This document shows positions 9,331 through 17,303 of a DNA stretch of 64,000 nt, one piece after another. This stretch comes from CAYZQH01 sp050300015 (GTDB lineage: Bacteria; Pseudomonadota; Gammaproteobacteria; Pseudomonadales; Cellvibrionaceae). Within the stretch, counting starts at the first letter, position 1; each line of letters opens with the position of its first letter. The position numbers and the translations under genes were made by a program. The notes under the pieces were generated by a model. The model had not been told where the DNA came from, searched no databases, and saw only the letters and a list, made by a program, of their open reading frames with translations. The stretch is taken from contig JBNKWZ010000027.1 of NCBI GenBank assembly GCA_050300015.1, positions 340,122 through 404,121 on the forward strand, read 5' to 3'.

Positions 9331-9630
9331 AGTAAATACCTCCTCTTTTTGTCATTAAAGTGATTTGTTGACGGAACGGCGTATACGGTGAAGACGGCGC
9401 AACCCGGCCAGTAGACGGTGTAACGGCAGTTTCTGAACGCTGCGCGCTTTTTGCCAACTTTAGTGCCATCAGGCGTTTTTGAGGTTGCTTCACAGATGCG
9501 CAATGCCATGCACACACCAAGCATTTTATGCGCCCGGCCACTTGAGAACTGTTACAAAGTGTAAAAGTGGAAGCCCGTCACGCTCCAGGTCGAGCCTACG
9601 CTTACACGACAGCGCTGTCCGTATGCTGGT

Positions 9631-9658
9631 TTGTTTTTTTACAATCTTTTACAAAATG
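9631..9658 (-). promoter_or_regulatory. Second copy of the 28-bp shared upstream element
   Basis: It is identical to 6752-6779. It lies about 300 bases before the propeller gene start, so that gene would have a long leader if this is the promoter. Flanking bases are only loosely similar, so the identity is confined to the element. Confidence 0.6.
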
Positions 9659-9791
9659 TCAGTTGCCAGTCAGCACTGACAGCGATTGTGTAATGCGCTT
9701 TAAGATCAAACAGCACTATGCGCCAGAGCCAGGAACGGTAAACAAGGGAAAAGTCGAGCACGTTCATTTGGGGCAACACCCACAGGTTCAC

Positions 9792-10034
9792 TTACAAGTC
9801 CGATGTACTAAAACCAAGGTTCAATACTTTAGCAGGAATATGGATATCCACCCACGACTCGAAATTTTCGAGGGCATAACCTGGTGGGTAATACTTAAAA
9901 TCGATGCCATTCATTGCTTGATCTGACTCTGGCAACCAGACGCCCCAGGTGTCGTTAAAAGCCTGTAGCAGAGTGTCGACTCTGCCTTGATGTCGAAAAA
10001 CAGCAACGAAAGGCCCGCTTTTAAATTTGGTTTT
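9792..10034 (-). pseudogene. Truncated GyrI-like/AraC effector-binding domain, in frame behind the esterase stop
   Basis: An 80-codon open stretch without its own start begins immediately after the esterase TAA and in the same frame, and ends at 9792. It reads GPFVAVFRHQG, then an AFNDTWGVWLPESD segment, an FKYYPPGY segment and VDIHIP. This order matches the C-terminal half of the GyrI-like small-molecule-binding domain found at the end of many AraC-type regulators. The N-terminal half and any DNA-binding domain are missing. It is most simply the remnant of a lost regulator gene, cut when the esterase gene came to lie next to it. Translation would need stop-codon readthrough, which nothing in the sequence supports. 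Confidence 0.75.
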
Positions 10035-10979
10035 TTAGCGTGTTTGGACAGACCCATCGAGTAACCCGTTCACGTTCAACCAGTACATAAATGACGAAAA
10101 CCACTTATTGCTGGTTCGGTCTGGGTTACCTAAGCCAAAACCGTGTCCACCATTTTGGTACAGGTGCAGCTCCACAGGGATACCTGCGTCATACCAAGAT
10201 TGGACAACACCAAACTCTCCACCAAATAAAAAATCGTCTGTAGCGATGGCAAAAAACATGGGCGGCGCATTTTTGGGTGGTTTTACCGCTCGCATTGAGC
10301 CATAGATAGGCGCGATAAATGCAAGCTTAGCTTTTTTAGACTTTAGTGTTGTTTCCATAGTTAATCCCGCGCCAGCTGAAAAGCCCATCATACCGATACG
10401 AGCAGGGTCCACGTGCCACTCTTTTGCGCGCTCAACAATCATGGCATAGGCGGCTTCTGCATCTTCCAGCTGATTGGAAAGATCGCCAAGTGGAGACCGT
10501 TTTTTTTCATCTTTTTCAGACATTTTGGCAGCCTCGGCAAAACGCTGCTCCATTTGTTTTTTAAATTCTTCCAGAGTTGAGGCGGTCGGCTGCAGACGAT
10601 ATTTAAGAACAAAGGCATTGATGCCTTGATCAGCCAATGCCTCGGCAACTTCCCAACCTTCGTTACCCATGGATAACCACATAAAACCACCCCCTGGCGC
10701 CACAATAACACTAAGGCCGTTGGCCTTAGCTGGGTCTGCCAGAAATGGCGTGAGTGTGGCCTTGGAGATATTCCGCGCCATTGGATCGCCCCACTGACGA
10801 AACCAGGATTCTTCTGCACTTTGCCCCTCCACGCCACCGGTGTTTAAAGGTATGGCATTTGGCTCGTTGGGTGCATCTATAGGATACATCGTGCCGTCTT
10901 GCGCTAAAGCATCCGTACAGCTCAAACAAAATGCCAAAATACCTATCCCTATCGTGCGAGTTATTTGACCAATCATCAT
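10035..10979 (-). CDS. Secreted alpha/beta-hydrolase esterase, paralogue of the 705-1754 gene
   Basis: Predicted serine esterase of 314 residues. A signal peptide ends at DALAQ (about residue 27). The fold signatures are VIVAPGGGFMW (oxyanion), GMMGFSAGAG (nucleophile Ser), ATDDFLF (acid) and GGHGFGLG (His). The residue order and the Lys/Glu-rich insertion (about 130-170) match the esterase at 705-1754, so the two are paralogues on either side of the xylanase block. It is divergent from the GH3 gene, with a 369-base shared control region. Deacetylation of xylan or xylo-oligosaccharides is the likely role, from context. The start is the first of two adjacent ATGs, preceded by a weak GGAG-like site (ATGGAGAAATAA on the minus strand). 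Confidence 0.8.
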   Translation of the reverse strand: MMIGQITRTIGIGILAFCLSCTDALAQDGTMYPIDAPNEPNAIPLNTGGVEGQSAEESWFRQWGDPMARNISKATLTPFLADPAKANGLSVIVAPGGGFMWLSMGNEGWEVAEALADQGINAFVLKYRLQPTASTLEEFKKQMEQRFAEAAKMSEKDEKKRSPLGDLSNQLEDAEAAYAMIVERAKEWHVDPARIGMMGFSAGAGLTMETTLKSKKAKLAFIAPIYGSMRAVKPPKNAPPMFFAIATDDFLFGGEFGVVQSWYDAGIPVELHLYQNGGHGFGLGNPDRTSNKWFSSFMYWLNVNGLLDGSVQTR

Positions 10980-11348
10980 TTATTTCTCCATATCGTTTTT
11001 TATTTTTTTGAAGCCTGGGCCGAACCAAACTCTACAGGAATTCTACGAAAAGTGACATGACGGCCCACCGGAATGCCCCATCACTCATTCACGGGTTCAA
11101 CGTTCCGCGCCAACAACTTCTGCATAAGATGTAGAAAAACTTCCGAGCAAAAGGCGTTATGCGTGTACAACGCGCTATTGTGCGCAACGCCCATTTATTG
11201 ACCGCAACCGTTAAACGCACGTATTCTATTCATGTTTTCACTCAGTACCCACGCATCGCACCGAGGTCACTAACCGGTACTCGGCAACAACACCACTCTG
11301 CCAGTACGAATCATAAAATCAATAATATTCGATCCGGAGACCATTATT
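10980..11348. promoter_or_regulatory. Divergent promoter region, esterase / GH3
   Basis: The 369 bases between the two divergent start codons contain no gene. A short inverted repeat GCGTT/AACGC frames ATGCGTGTAC at about 11154-11173. The segment CAACCGTTAAACGCAC (about 11207-11222) has a weak LacI-family look. The GH3 leader ends TCCGGAGACCAT, close to the CGGAGACCAT before the xylanase GTG. Confidence 0.4.
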
Positions 11349-14018
11349 ATGAAACCACAATCATGCAGGATCGCACTGACGCTTACTGGCTTTTTGTTCC
11401 TTACCTCATGCATTTACCCAACGCATGAAATGGAACAAGAGAACCCCAAAACAGCGCCAACTGAACAGTCACGCTATTGGGACACCACTTTAGATATTAA
11501 CCAACGTGTTGACGACTTGGTGTCACGCATGACGCTCGAAGAAAAAGTCTCACAGATGTTGAACGAGGCCCCCGCCATCGAGCGCCTGGGGGTACCCGCT
11601 TACAACTGGTGGTCAGAGGCACTACACGGGGTGGCGCGCGCGGGTTTGGCGACGGTATTTCCACAAGCGATCGGTTTGGCTGCCACCTGGGACGAGCCAC
11701 AAATGTTTGAAGTCGCGACCGCCATTTCGGATGAGGCCAGAGCCAAACATCACAACTTTGTGGGCAAGAACAAACGCTTTTTATACCAAGGCCTCACCTT
11801 ATGGTCACCGAATATCAACATTTTTCGCGACCCACGATGGGGGCGAGGACAAGAAACCTACGGAGAAGACCCCTACCTAAGCGGACGGATGGCTGTGCAG
11901 TTTATTAAGGGTTTACAAGGCGACGACCCCCGCTACCTAAAAACGGTAGCGACCGTTAAGCACTTTGCGGTACACAACGGCCCAGAACCCGAACGCCATG
12001 AATTTAATGCCGTAGCCAATGCCAAAGATCTTTGGGAAACCTACCTGCCTCAGTTTGAAATGGGCATTAAAGAAGGGGGTGCCTACTCCTTAATGTGCGC
12101 GTACAACCGTTATAATGGCGAGGCTGCATGCAGCCATAAAAAGCTCATGCAAGAGATACTGCGGGATGGATGGGGCTTTAATGGCTTTGTGGTGTCGGAC
12201 TGCGGTGCGATTAAAGATATTCACGAGTTTCATAAGTTGACATCAACATCACAAGCAAGCGCTGCACGGGCAGTCATTGCAGGCACCGACTTAAATTGTG
12301 GCAAGGTATACTCATCACTTGTACAAGCCGTTAAAGACGGTTTAATTACCGAAGCAGAAATTGACATAAGCGTTAAGCGGTTGTTTAAGGCCCGTTTTAA
12401 ACTGGGCATGTTCGACCCACCGGAGACAGTACCGTATGCGCAAATTCCCTATGACATTGTGGATAGCCCGAAACACAAGGAGCTTGCATTAACCGCGGCT
12501 CAAAAATCTTTGGTGTTGTTAAAAAACGACAACAACACCCTGCCGCTACCCAAATCTTTAGGGTCACTCGCTGTAATTGGGCCTAATGCCGACCAATGGT
12601 TGATGCTGTTGGGCAATTACAATGGTGTGCCTTCCAATCCCGTCACCCCACTGCAAGGCATCAAAGACTTGCTCGGGCCAAGCGTTAAAGTTCAGTACGC
12701 GCAAGGCGCCGAGCTCGCACCGGGCATTCCTTTGTTTGAAGTCGTGCCAAGCAAATTTTTAACGCACAACCAATCACCCGGCTTACAGGTGGAATATTTT
12801 AACAACAGTCGTTTAGAGGGCGATATTCTTTTCACCGAGCGACACAGCCAAATAGACAGTAACTGGAACGACAGAGCACCGAATGAGCACATGGATGATG
12901 ATGATTTTTCAGTGCGATGGCGCGGCGCTCTGACACCGGAAAAAACCGGTCGCTACCAGCTTGGCACCATCAGCACCTGTAACACTAAAGTGTACTTAAA
13001 CGGCGAATTGGTCGCGAGCACGCCCTATCACTTTAGAGATGAGTACGGTGACCCCAGAATTCAAAAATCCGCTTGGCTTGAATTGGAAGCCGGTAAAGCT
13101 TACGCCTTAGAGGTGACCGCACAGGAGACCTACGCCGATGCGCAAGTGCAGCTGGTGTGGGCGGTACCGAAACCCAATCTCAAACAAGATGCACTAAACA
13201 TTGCTCGCGAATCCGATGCCGTTGTCATGTTTATGGGCCTCACCGCGCGGATAGAGGGCGAAGAAATGGATATTAACGTGGACGGCTTTCGTGGTGGTGA
13301 TAGAACCAAACTCGGCTTACCCGTGAACCAATTGCAGTTAATTCAAGAGGTTCACGCACTGGGCAAACCCGTAGTACTCGTGGCACTCAATGGCAGCGCA
13401 CTGGCTTTGAATTGGGAGCACGAACACCTACCTGCAATACTCGAAGCCTGGTACCCAGGCCAAGCCGCAGGCACAGCCATTGCCAGTGCTTTGTTTGGCG
13501 ACTACAACCCAGCAGGTAGGCTGCCTGTAACCTATTACCGCTCAGTGAATGACCTACCACCCTTTGAAGATTACAACATGACCACTCAAACCTATCGCTT
13601 TTTTAAAGGAGAGCCACTCTACCCATTTGGCTATGGTCTGAGTTACAGTCGCTTTCTGTACAGCAACATGAAAGTGAACGCCAGCAGTGGCCTACGCGAA
13701 GGCGTTAAGATCACCGCAACACTCACCAATACCAGCAAGCGTGATGGGGACGAAGTGGTGCAGGTCTATGTCAGCAACAAACACACTGGCATCAAGCTAC
13801 CTGTGCGCGAGTTAAAGTTGTTTCAACGCTTGCATTTAAAAGCGGGCCAGACAAAAACACTCAACTTTAGGTTGCCAGCCAAAGCATTTACGATGATAGA
13901 CAGCCAAGGTCGCAAGCAACTAAAAGCTGGAACCTTTGAAGTTTCAATTGGCGGAGGGCAGCCGGGCCAGACAATACAAGGCACCTCTAATGTGCTCAGC
14001 CAAAAAATTAACCTTTAA
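11349..14018 (+). CDS. GH3 beta-xylosidase/glucosidase lipoprotein with PA14 insertion
   Basis: An 889-residue exo-acting glycoside hydrolase, with CGGAGA nine bases before the ATG. The N-terminus is a lipoprotein signal with lipobox LTSC (Cys21), so the enzyme is anchored in the envelope. The GH3 N-terminal barrel carries the nucleophile Asp284 in VVSDCGAI and the substrate-binding KHFAVHN (204-210). The C-terminal GH3 domain is split by a PA14 domain (about 478-605, LQVEYFNN to VQLVWAV). It carries the likely acid/base Glu in EGEEMDI (636-642) and ends in the fibronectin-III-like region (VQVYVSN). Close relatives act on xylo-oligosaccharides or aryl-glucosides. The surrounding xylanase, esterases, GH43 and GH31 favour beta-xylosidase. 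Confidence 0.92.
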   Translation: MKPQSCRIALTLTGFLFLTSCIYPTHEMEQENPKTAPTEQSRYWDTTLDINQRVDDLVSRMTLEEKVSQMLNEAPAIERLGVPAYNWWSEALHGVARAGLATVFPQAIGLAATWDEPQMFEVATAISDEARAKHHNFVGKNKRFLYQGLTLWSPNINIFRDPRWGRGQETYGEDPYLSGRMAVQFIKGLQGDDPRYLKTVATVKHFAVHNGPEPERHEFNAVANAKDLWETYLPQFEMGIKEGGAYSLMCAYNRYNGEAACSHKKLMQEILRDGWGFNGFVVSDCGAIKDIHEFHKLTSTSQASAARAVIAGTDLNCGKVYSSLVQAVKDGLITEAEIDISVKRLFKARFKLGMFDPPETVPYAQIPYDIVDSPKHKELALTAAQKSLVLLKNDNNTLPLPKSLGSLAVIGPNADQWLMLLGNYNGVPSNPVTPLQGIKDLLGPSVKVQYAQGAELAPGIPLFEVVPSKFLTHNQSPGLQVEYFNNSRLEGDILFTERHSQIDSNWNDRAPNEHMDDDDFSVRWRGALTPEKTGRYQLGTISTCNTKVYLNGELVASTPYHFRDEYGDPRIQKSAWLELEAGKAYALEVTAQETYADAQVQLVWAVPKPNLKQDALNIARESDAVVMFMGLTARIEGEEMDINVDGFRGGDRTKLGLPVNQLQLIQEVHALGKPVVLVALNGSALALNWEHEHLPAILEAWYPGQAAGTAIASALFGDYNPAGRLPVTYYRSVNDLPPFEDYNMTTQTYRFFKGEPLYPFGYGLSYSRFLYSNMKVNASSGLREGVKITATLTNTSKRDGDEVVQVYVSNKHTGIKLPVRELKLFQRLHLKAGQTKTLNFRLPAKAFTMIDSQGRKQLKAGTFEVSIGGGQPGQTIQGTSNVLSQKINL

Positions 14019-14073
14019 CGCGCCACTTAACCCATTACCCTCGGCGTGAGCCAAGTAATAATTTGGAGGTCCA

Positions 14074-14658
14074 ATGTCGAACACTGTTCATTTAAGTTGT
14101 AAATGTGGCGCCGTTCAAGGAACACTTGTGGTCGTGAGTGGCGAATATTTTCATGTACATTGTCTATGCTGCGATTGCCAAAAATTTGCTGCATATCTAA
14201 AAAATGAAGGCGGCATACTCGATGAGCATGGTGGTACTGAGCTGTTTCAAACCTACCCCATACATATGAAAATTACTGAAGGCCAAGAGCACATCGACTG
14301 CGTTCAGTTGCACGAAAAAGGTTTGTATCGGTGGCATACCACGTGCTGCAGCATGCCGCTGGCTAACACCATGACATCGCCCAAAATTCCATTTGTTGGC
14401 ATATCCGCAAAACTCATGCAGTTCGAGAGCGAACAGGAAAAACTGAAAATACTAGGCCCAATCACACTAAAGGCCTTCGGTAAATATGCCAAAGGCGAAA
14501 TGCCTAAGGATGCGCACACCAAATTCCCAGTTTCTTTTATACCCAAGATTATTGGCTTTATGCTTAAAGGCCTGTTAGGTAGGCGGCAGACTCCATCACC
14601 GTTTTTTAAGGGCGAAAAACCGGTCGCAACCCCTAAGGTCTTGATGAGCCCTCCCTAG
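14074..14658 (+). CDS. DUF6151/GFA-like zinc-binding protein
   Basis: Cytoplasmic protein of 194 residues with a strong GGAGGT site before the ATG. The motifs CKCGAVQG near the start, CLCCDCQKFA about 25 residues later and TTCCSMPLANT (about residue 90) resemble the cysteine arrangement of glutathione-dependent formaldehyde-activating (GFA) domains. The overall sequence fits DUF6151, a group often annotated with that fold. Zinc is probably bound by the CxC and CxxC pairs. The reaction is unknown. It follows GH3 by 55 bases on the same strand but has no evident link to xylan. Confidence 0.75.
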   Translation: MSNTVHLSCKCGAVQGTLVVVSGEYFHVHCLCCDCQKFAAYLKNEGGILDEHGGTELFQTYPIHMKITEGQEHIDCVQLHEKGLYRWHTTCCSMPLANTMTSPKIPFVGISAKLMQFESEQEKLKILGPITLKAFGKYAKGEMPKDAHTKFPVSFIPKIIGFMLKGLLGRRQTPSPFFKGEKPVATPKVLMSPP

Positions 14659-14764
14659 CGGAACGGGGCGTGCTCACTCACCTTGTACGCATAAGCAGTT
14701 TTTATCAGTAGCTGCTACACAGTCGAAATGTTCAATGATGAAATCGAGCACTATGTTGGCGAGA

Positions 14765-14862
14765 AACCTTTCATTGAGGTCCAACAGCTTCTGGCTGTCA
14801 AAGCTTTTCGAGTTCAAGGCAGTGCTCTGCTCGTTTTTTACTTCTGCCAAAACACACTTTCG
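14765..14862 (-). repeat. 3'-flank repeat, copy A
   Basis: On the minus strand this follows the stop of the metallopeptidase-like gene (14924) by about 60 bases. It aligns at roughly 70 percent with 17163-17245, which follows the stop of the next gene upstream on that strand. Shared blocks include GCCAGAAGCT and CTTGAAC. A CGCCAT/ATGGCG mini-hairpin sits at its upstream edge. Confidence 0.6.
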
Positions 14863-14923
14863 CCATCCATGGCGGTCAAGGCACATTGGAGGCCTGTCGA
14901 GAAGCGCTACTGGGTGAGTGGCT

Positions 14924-16891
14924 TCAAAATTCGTAATCGGTGTAATTCCAAGAGTCTTTAAAGGCCCATAGACGAACATAAATGGGGCGCCCATCCGTAG
15001 GAATATTATTCACCGTGACACTATTGGTGGTAACCACGTCGCTGCTGCGAATATCGTCGGAACCTGGCCTTGTGGTGCCTATCACCAAGTCGTATGAGCT
15101 AACGCCAATGGGTATATTCCATGTAAAAGTGACTGTCGACTCCGTAATGGCTTTACCGAGCTCTGGAAAAAACAATCGTGCTCGGTCCGAATCACTGGCC
15201 GCCACAACCTTGTAATCTCGATATTCCCAATCGACATTTTTTGTGAACAGACGCAAATATAAGTTTTGCCCATGCAACGGTAACTGGGTTAAGTTGAGCG
15301 TTGTGCCTGTGATCAATTCGCTGCTGCGTACATTATCGGAACCCGGCCCTTGATCCCCAATGTGCAAATCAAACACGCTGGCCCCTGCAGGGCGATCCCA
15401 CTTCAATTGGAGTTCAGCTGAGTTTAAAAAAGTGCCCATCTCTGGCGAGAGCATTTCGGCTGCAAATTTGTCGCGATTAAAACTTTGATATCGATAGTCT
15501 TCGTAACGCCAATCACCATTAATTTGCGTGCGCAGGCGGACATAGACTGGTGTACCATCATCCGGCAATGTGTCGAGTGTCAAATAAGAATCTGCAATAG
15601 GGCTCGAAGAGCGAATGTTGGTCGAGCCAAACCCATGAGTGCCGATGGTGATATCAAACAAAGTGGCATTGTTCGGAGCAGACCAAGTGAAGGTGACGGT
15701 GGTACCTTGCAAGGTGTCGCCCGGTATCGGCGCCTGCATTTCGCTGCGCACTTGGTCAGACGTATCTTGCACTGGCAACCAATCCAATCCCTGGTCATCA
15801 AAAAACGCAATGCGGTTGCCAATTGCGCCGCGCACGCGCGCTTCCAAATCGGCTGAAATTCTATCGGCCCTAAGCTTCACCGCCAGGTAAGACAAAACAG
15901 TTTCCGAAATGTCTTCAGATGTGGGGTTATCTCGAGCGTAGGTAGAAACATAATTATTATCTGCTAGAACCGCACTCTGATACGCTGCGTTGGGATAATA
16001 AATGGAATCAAGCGAGGCGTGCGTGGCTTCGTGAACCAGAAACTCTTCGAGAAATCCATCGCGAATTTTAATGTTATTGTCATCCGCGTAAGTACTGATC
16101 AAGCCCTCAAAGAGGGTTGTTGTCCCGCGACCGGTGCCTTCAAATACGGTTAAGACATGCACATTCTTACGCAATATCACGGGTATCTGCCCGAGTGGAA
16201 TAGCAATTTTTTCGGCTTCTGATTGACCCTGAGCTTGACTGCCAATGGTGGTTTCGACTGCAACCTCAACACTGCCACCGCCTGTAAAGTTCAAATCGAA
16301 AATATAGGCATTGAAAGTTCTGACGGCGCCATCTTCACTGTGCCAGGCACTGCGTTGTGCCTCGCCCACAAAGACCATGGATTGGTATAGGCCGGGGTCC
16401 CCCGGGCGAATGACATCAGGATCTAAAAACACTGTGCCATGGTGGGGCGGGGTCCCCACTGAGCCGGAAGAAGATGTAGAGGATGGCACCCCGCTGTCAA
16501 CGGGCATTGCCTCCGTGATGGGTATGGTATTGTATTGGCAAGCCCGCGTGCGCCCTGTTGATGGTGCGTGAAACGCTGACGCTAAACACTGAACATCGCC
16601 TTCATACAACGCTTCGCTCCAGTCACCGTCTTTACCGAAACGTACGGCGCTAAGGCCAGGCAACCTACACAGCTCGCCTTCTGTCGCGCAAAGTTGCCAT
16701 TGGCCCAAGCTGCCTGAACTCGAAGTCTGACCAGAAGAGGTTGACGATGAAGTTGAACTCGATATGGAACTGGCACTAGAACTACTAGAAGAGGCGCTCG
16801 CATTACCGACATCGTCACTGCCACACGCAGCGAGACAGCACACAGTGATTAGCAAAGCCGCATTGGATAAGGTTAATTTCATTGGTTTCAA
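14924..16891 (-). CDS. Polyserine-linked lipoprotein with HExxH zincin-like domain and three C-terminal repeats
   Basis: A 655-residue exported lipoprotein (lipobox LAAC, Cys23). A Ser-rich linker (about 33-60) is followed by a small cysteine-rich domain (67-119). Its pattern CATEGELC, VRFGKDG and ACQY recurs in Cellvibrio-group carbohydrate-active proteins. A second short linker precedes the main domain (about 150-375), which contains LVHEATHASLD. The HExxH (His287, Glu288, His291), with a later Glu in SEDISE as possible third ligand, suggests a zinc metallopeptidase-like fold. Three homologous repeats close the protein (about 386-468, 478-562, 573-655). Each has a VTFTW/LQLKW strand, an IG--GPGSDN-RSS block, LP-DG-P-YVRL, and an aromatic W-Y-DY end. 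They look like surface-binding beta-sandwiches. No family name can be given; protease activity is inferred. Confidence 0.8.
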   Translation of the reverse strand: MKPMKLTLSNAALLITVCCLAACGSDDVGNASASSSSSSASSISSSTSSSTSSGQTSSSGSLGQWQLCATEGELCRLPGLSAVRFGKDGDWSEALYEGDVQCLASAFHAPSTGRTRACQYNTIPITEAMPVDSGVPSSTSSSGSVGTPPHHGTVFLDPDVIRPGDPGLYQSMVFVGEAQRSAWHSEDGAVRTFNAYIFDLNFTGGGSVEVAVETTIGSQAQGQSEAEKIAIPLGQIPVILRKNVHVLTVFEGTGRGTTTLFEGLISTYADDNNIKIRDGFLEEFLVHEATHASLDSIYYPNAAYQSAVLADNNYVSTYARDNPTSEDISETVLSYLAVKLRADRISADLEARVRGAIGNRIAFFDDQGLDWLPVQDTSDQVRSEMQAPIPGDTLQGTTVTFTWSAPNNATLFDITIGTHGFGSTNIRSSSPIADSYLTLDTLPDDGTPVYVRLRTQINGDWRYEDYRYQSFNRDKFAAEMLSPEMGTFLNSAELQLKWDRPAGASVFDLHIGDQGPGSDNVRSSELITGTTLNLTQLPLHGQNLYLRLFTKNVDWEYRDYKVVAASDSDRARLFFPELGKAITESTVTFTWNIPIGVSSYDLVIGTTRPGSDDIRSSDVVTTNSVTVNNIPTDGRPIYVRLWAFKDSWNYTDYEF

Positions 16892-17053
16892 ACCTGAATA
16901 ATGACTACCTTCAGGTTAGCGCGGAATATCCACACTTCAGTGATAGCCATCTCACAAACTCACCCCGCTTAATAACCCTTACAGCTGGCGATAACGAAAC
17001 CCGCTAAAAGCACTACGGCGTTAGCTTTTTTATGGGATTTTTTGCCCTGCCGC

Positions 17054-17078
17054 AATGATCATTGCCATGGTGATCATT
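17054..17078. promoter_or_regulatory. Perfect inverted repeat upstream of the metallopeptidase-like gene
   Basis: AATGATCA and TGATCATT are separated by nine bases (TTGCCATGG). The repeat lies about 165 bases before the start at 16891. Its size fits a dimeric regulator site. No regulator can be named. Confidence 0.5.
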
Positions 17079-17087
17079 TAAAAAAGC

Positions 17088-17098
17088 GTAAGCGCTAC
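17088..17098. promoter_or_regulatory. LacI-family-like operator half, GTAAGCGCTAC
   Basis: An AGCGCT-centred near-palindrome of the kind seen in sugar-responsive LacI/GalR operators (consensus around GTAAGCGCTTAC). It is placed next to the inverted repeat at 17054-17078, in the leader of the 14924-16891 gene. One base breaks perfect symmetry. Confidence 0.4.
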
Positions 17099-17162
17099 AA
17101 ATGCCCGGGGTAATTCTGATCAATAATATTTGATACTGACGCCACACCCTTGCTTCAGGGAA

Positions 17163-17240
17163 CCTCATTAAGCCTCAATAGCTTCTGGCCTTCTGAGCTT
17201 TCAAGTTCAAGACAGCGCTTTGGCCGTTTCTTGCTTCCGC
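17163..17240 (-). repeat. 3'-flank repeat, copy B
   Basis: It aligns with 14765-14862 (copy A). It lies directly behind the esterase terminator hairpin, about 65-140 bases after that gene's stop. This is the same relative position that copy A has to its gene. Confidence 0.6.
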
Positions 17241-17275
17241 AAAAAGGGCACCCGATCAAACCACGAAGGGTGCCC
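17241..17275 (-). terminator. Rho-independent terminator of the malectin-like esterase gene
   Basis: On the minus strand, stem GGGCACCC/GGGTGCCC (perfect, 8 bp) with a 14-base loop is followed by TTTTT. It lies 29 bases after the stop at 17304. Confidence 0.85.
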
Positions 17276-17303
17276 TCAGACAACAGCGGTGCGTAACCCG
17301 CTC

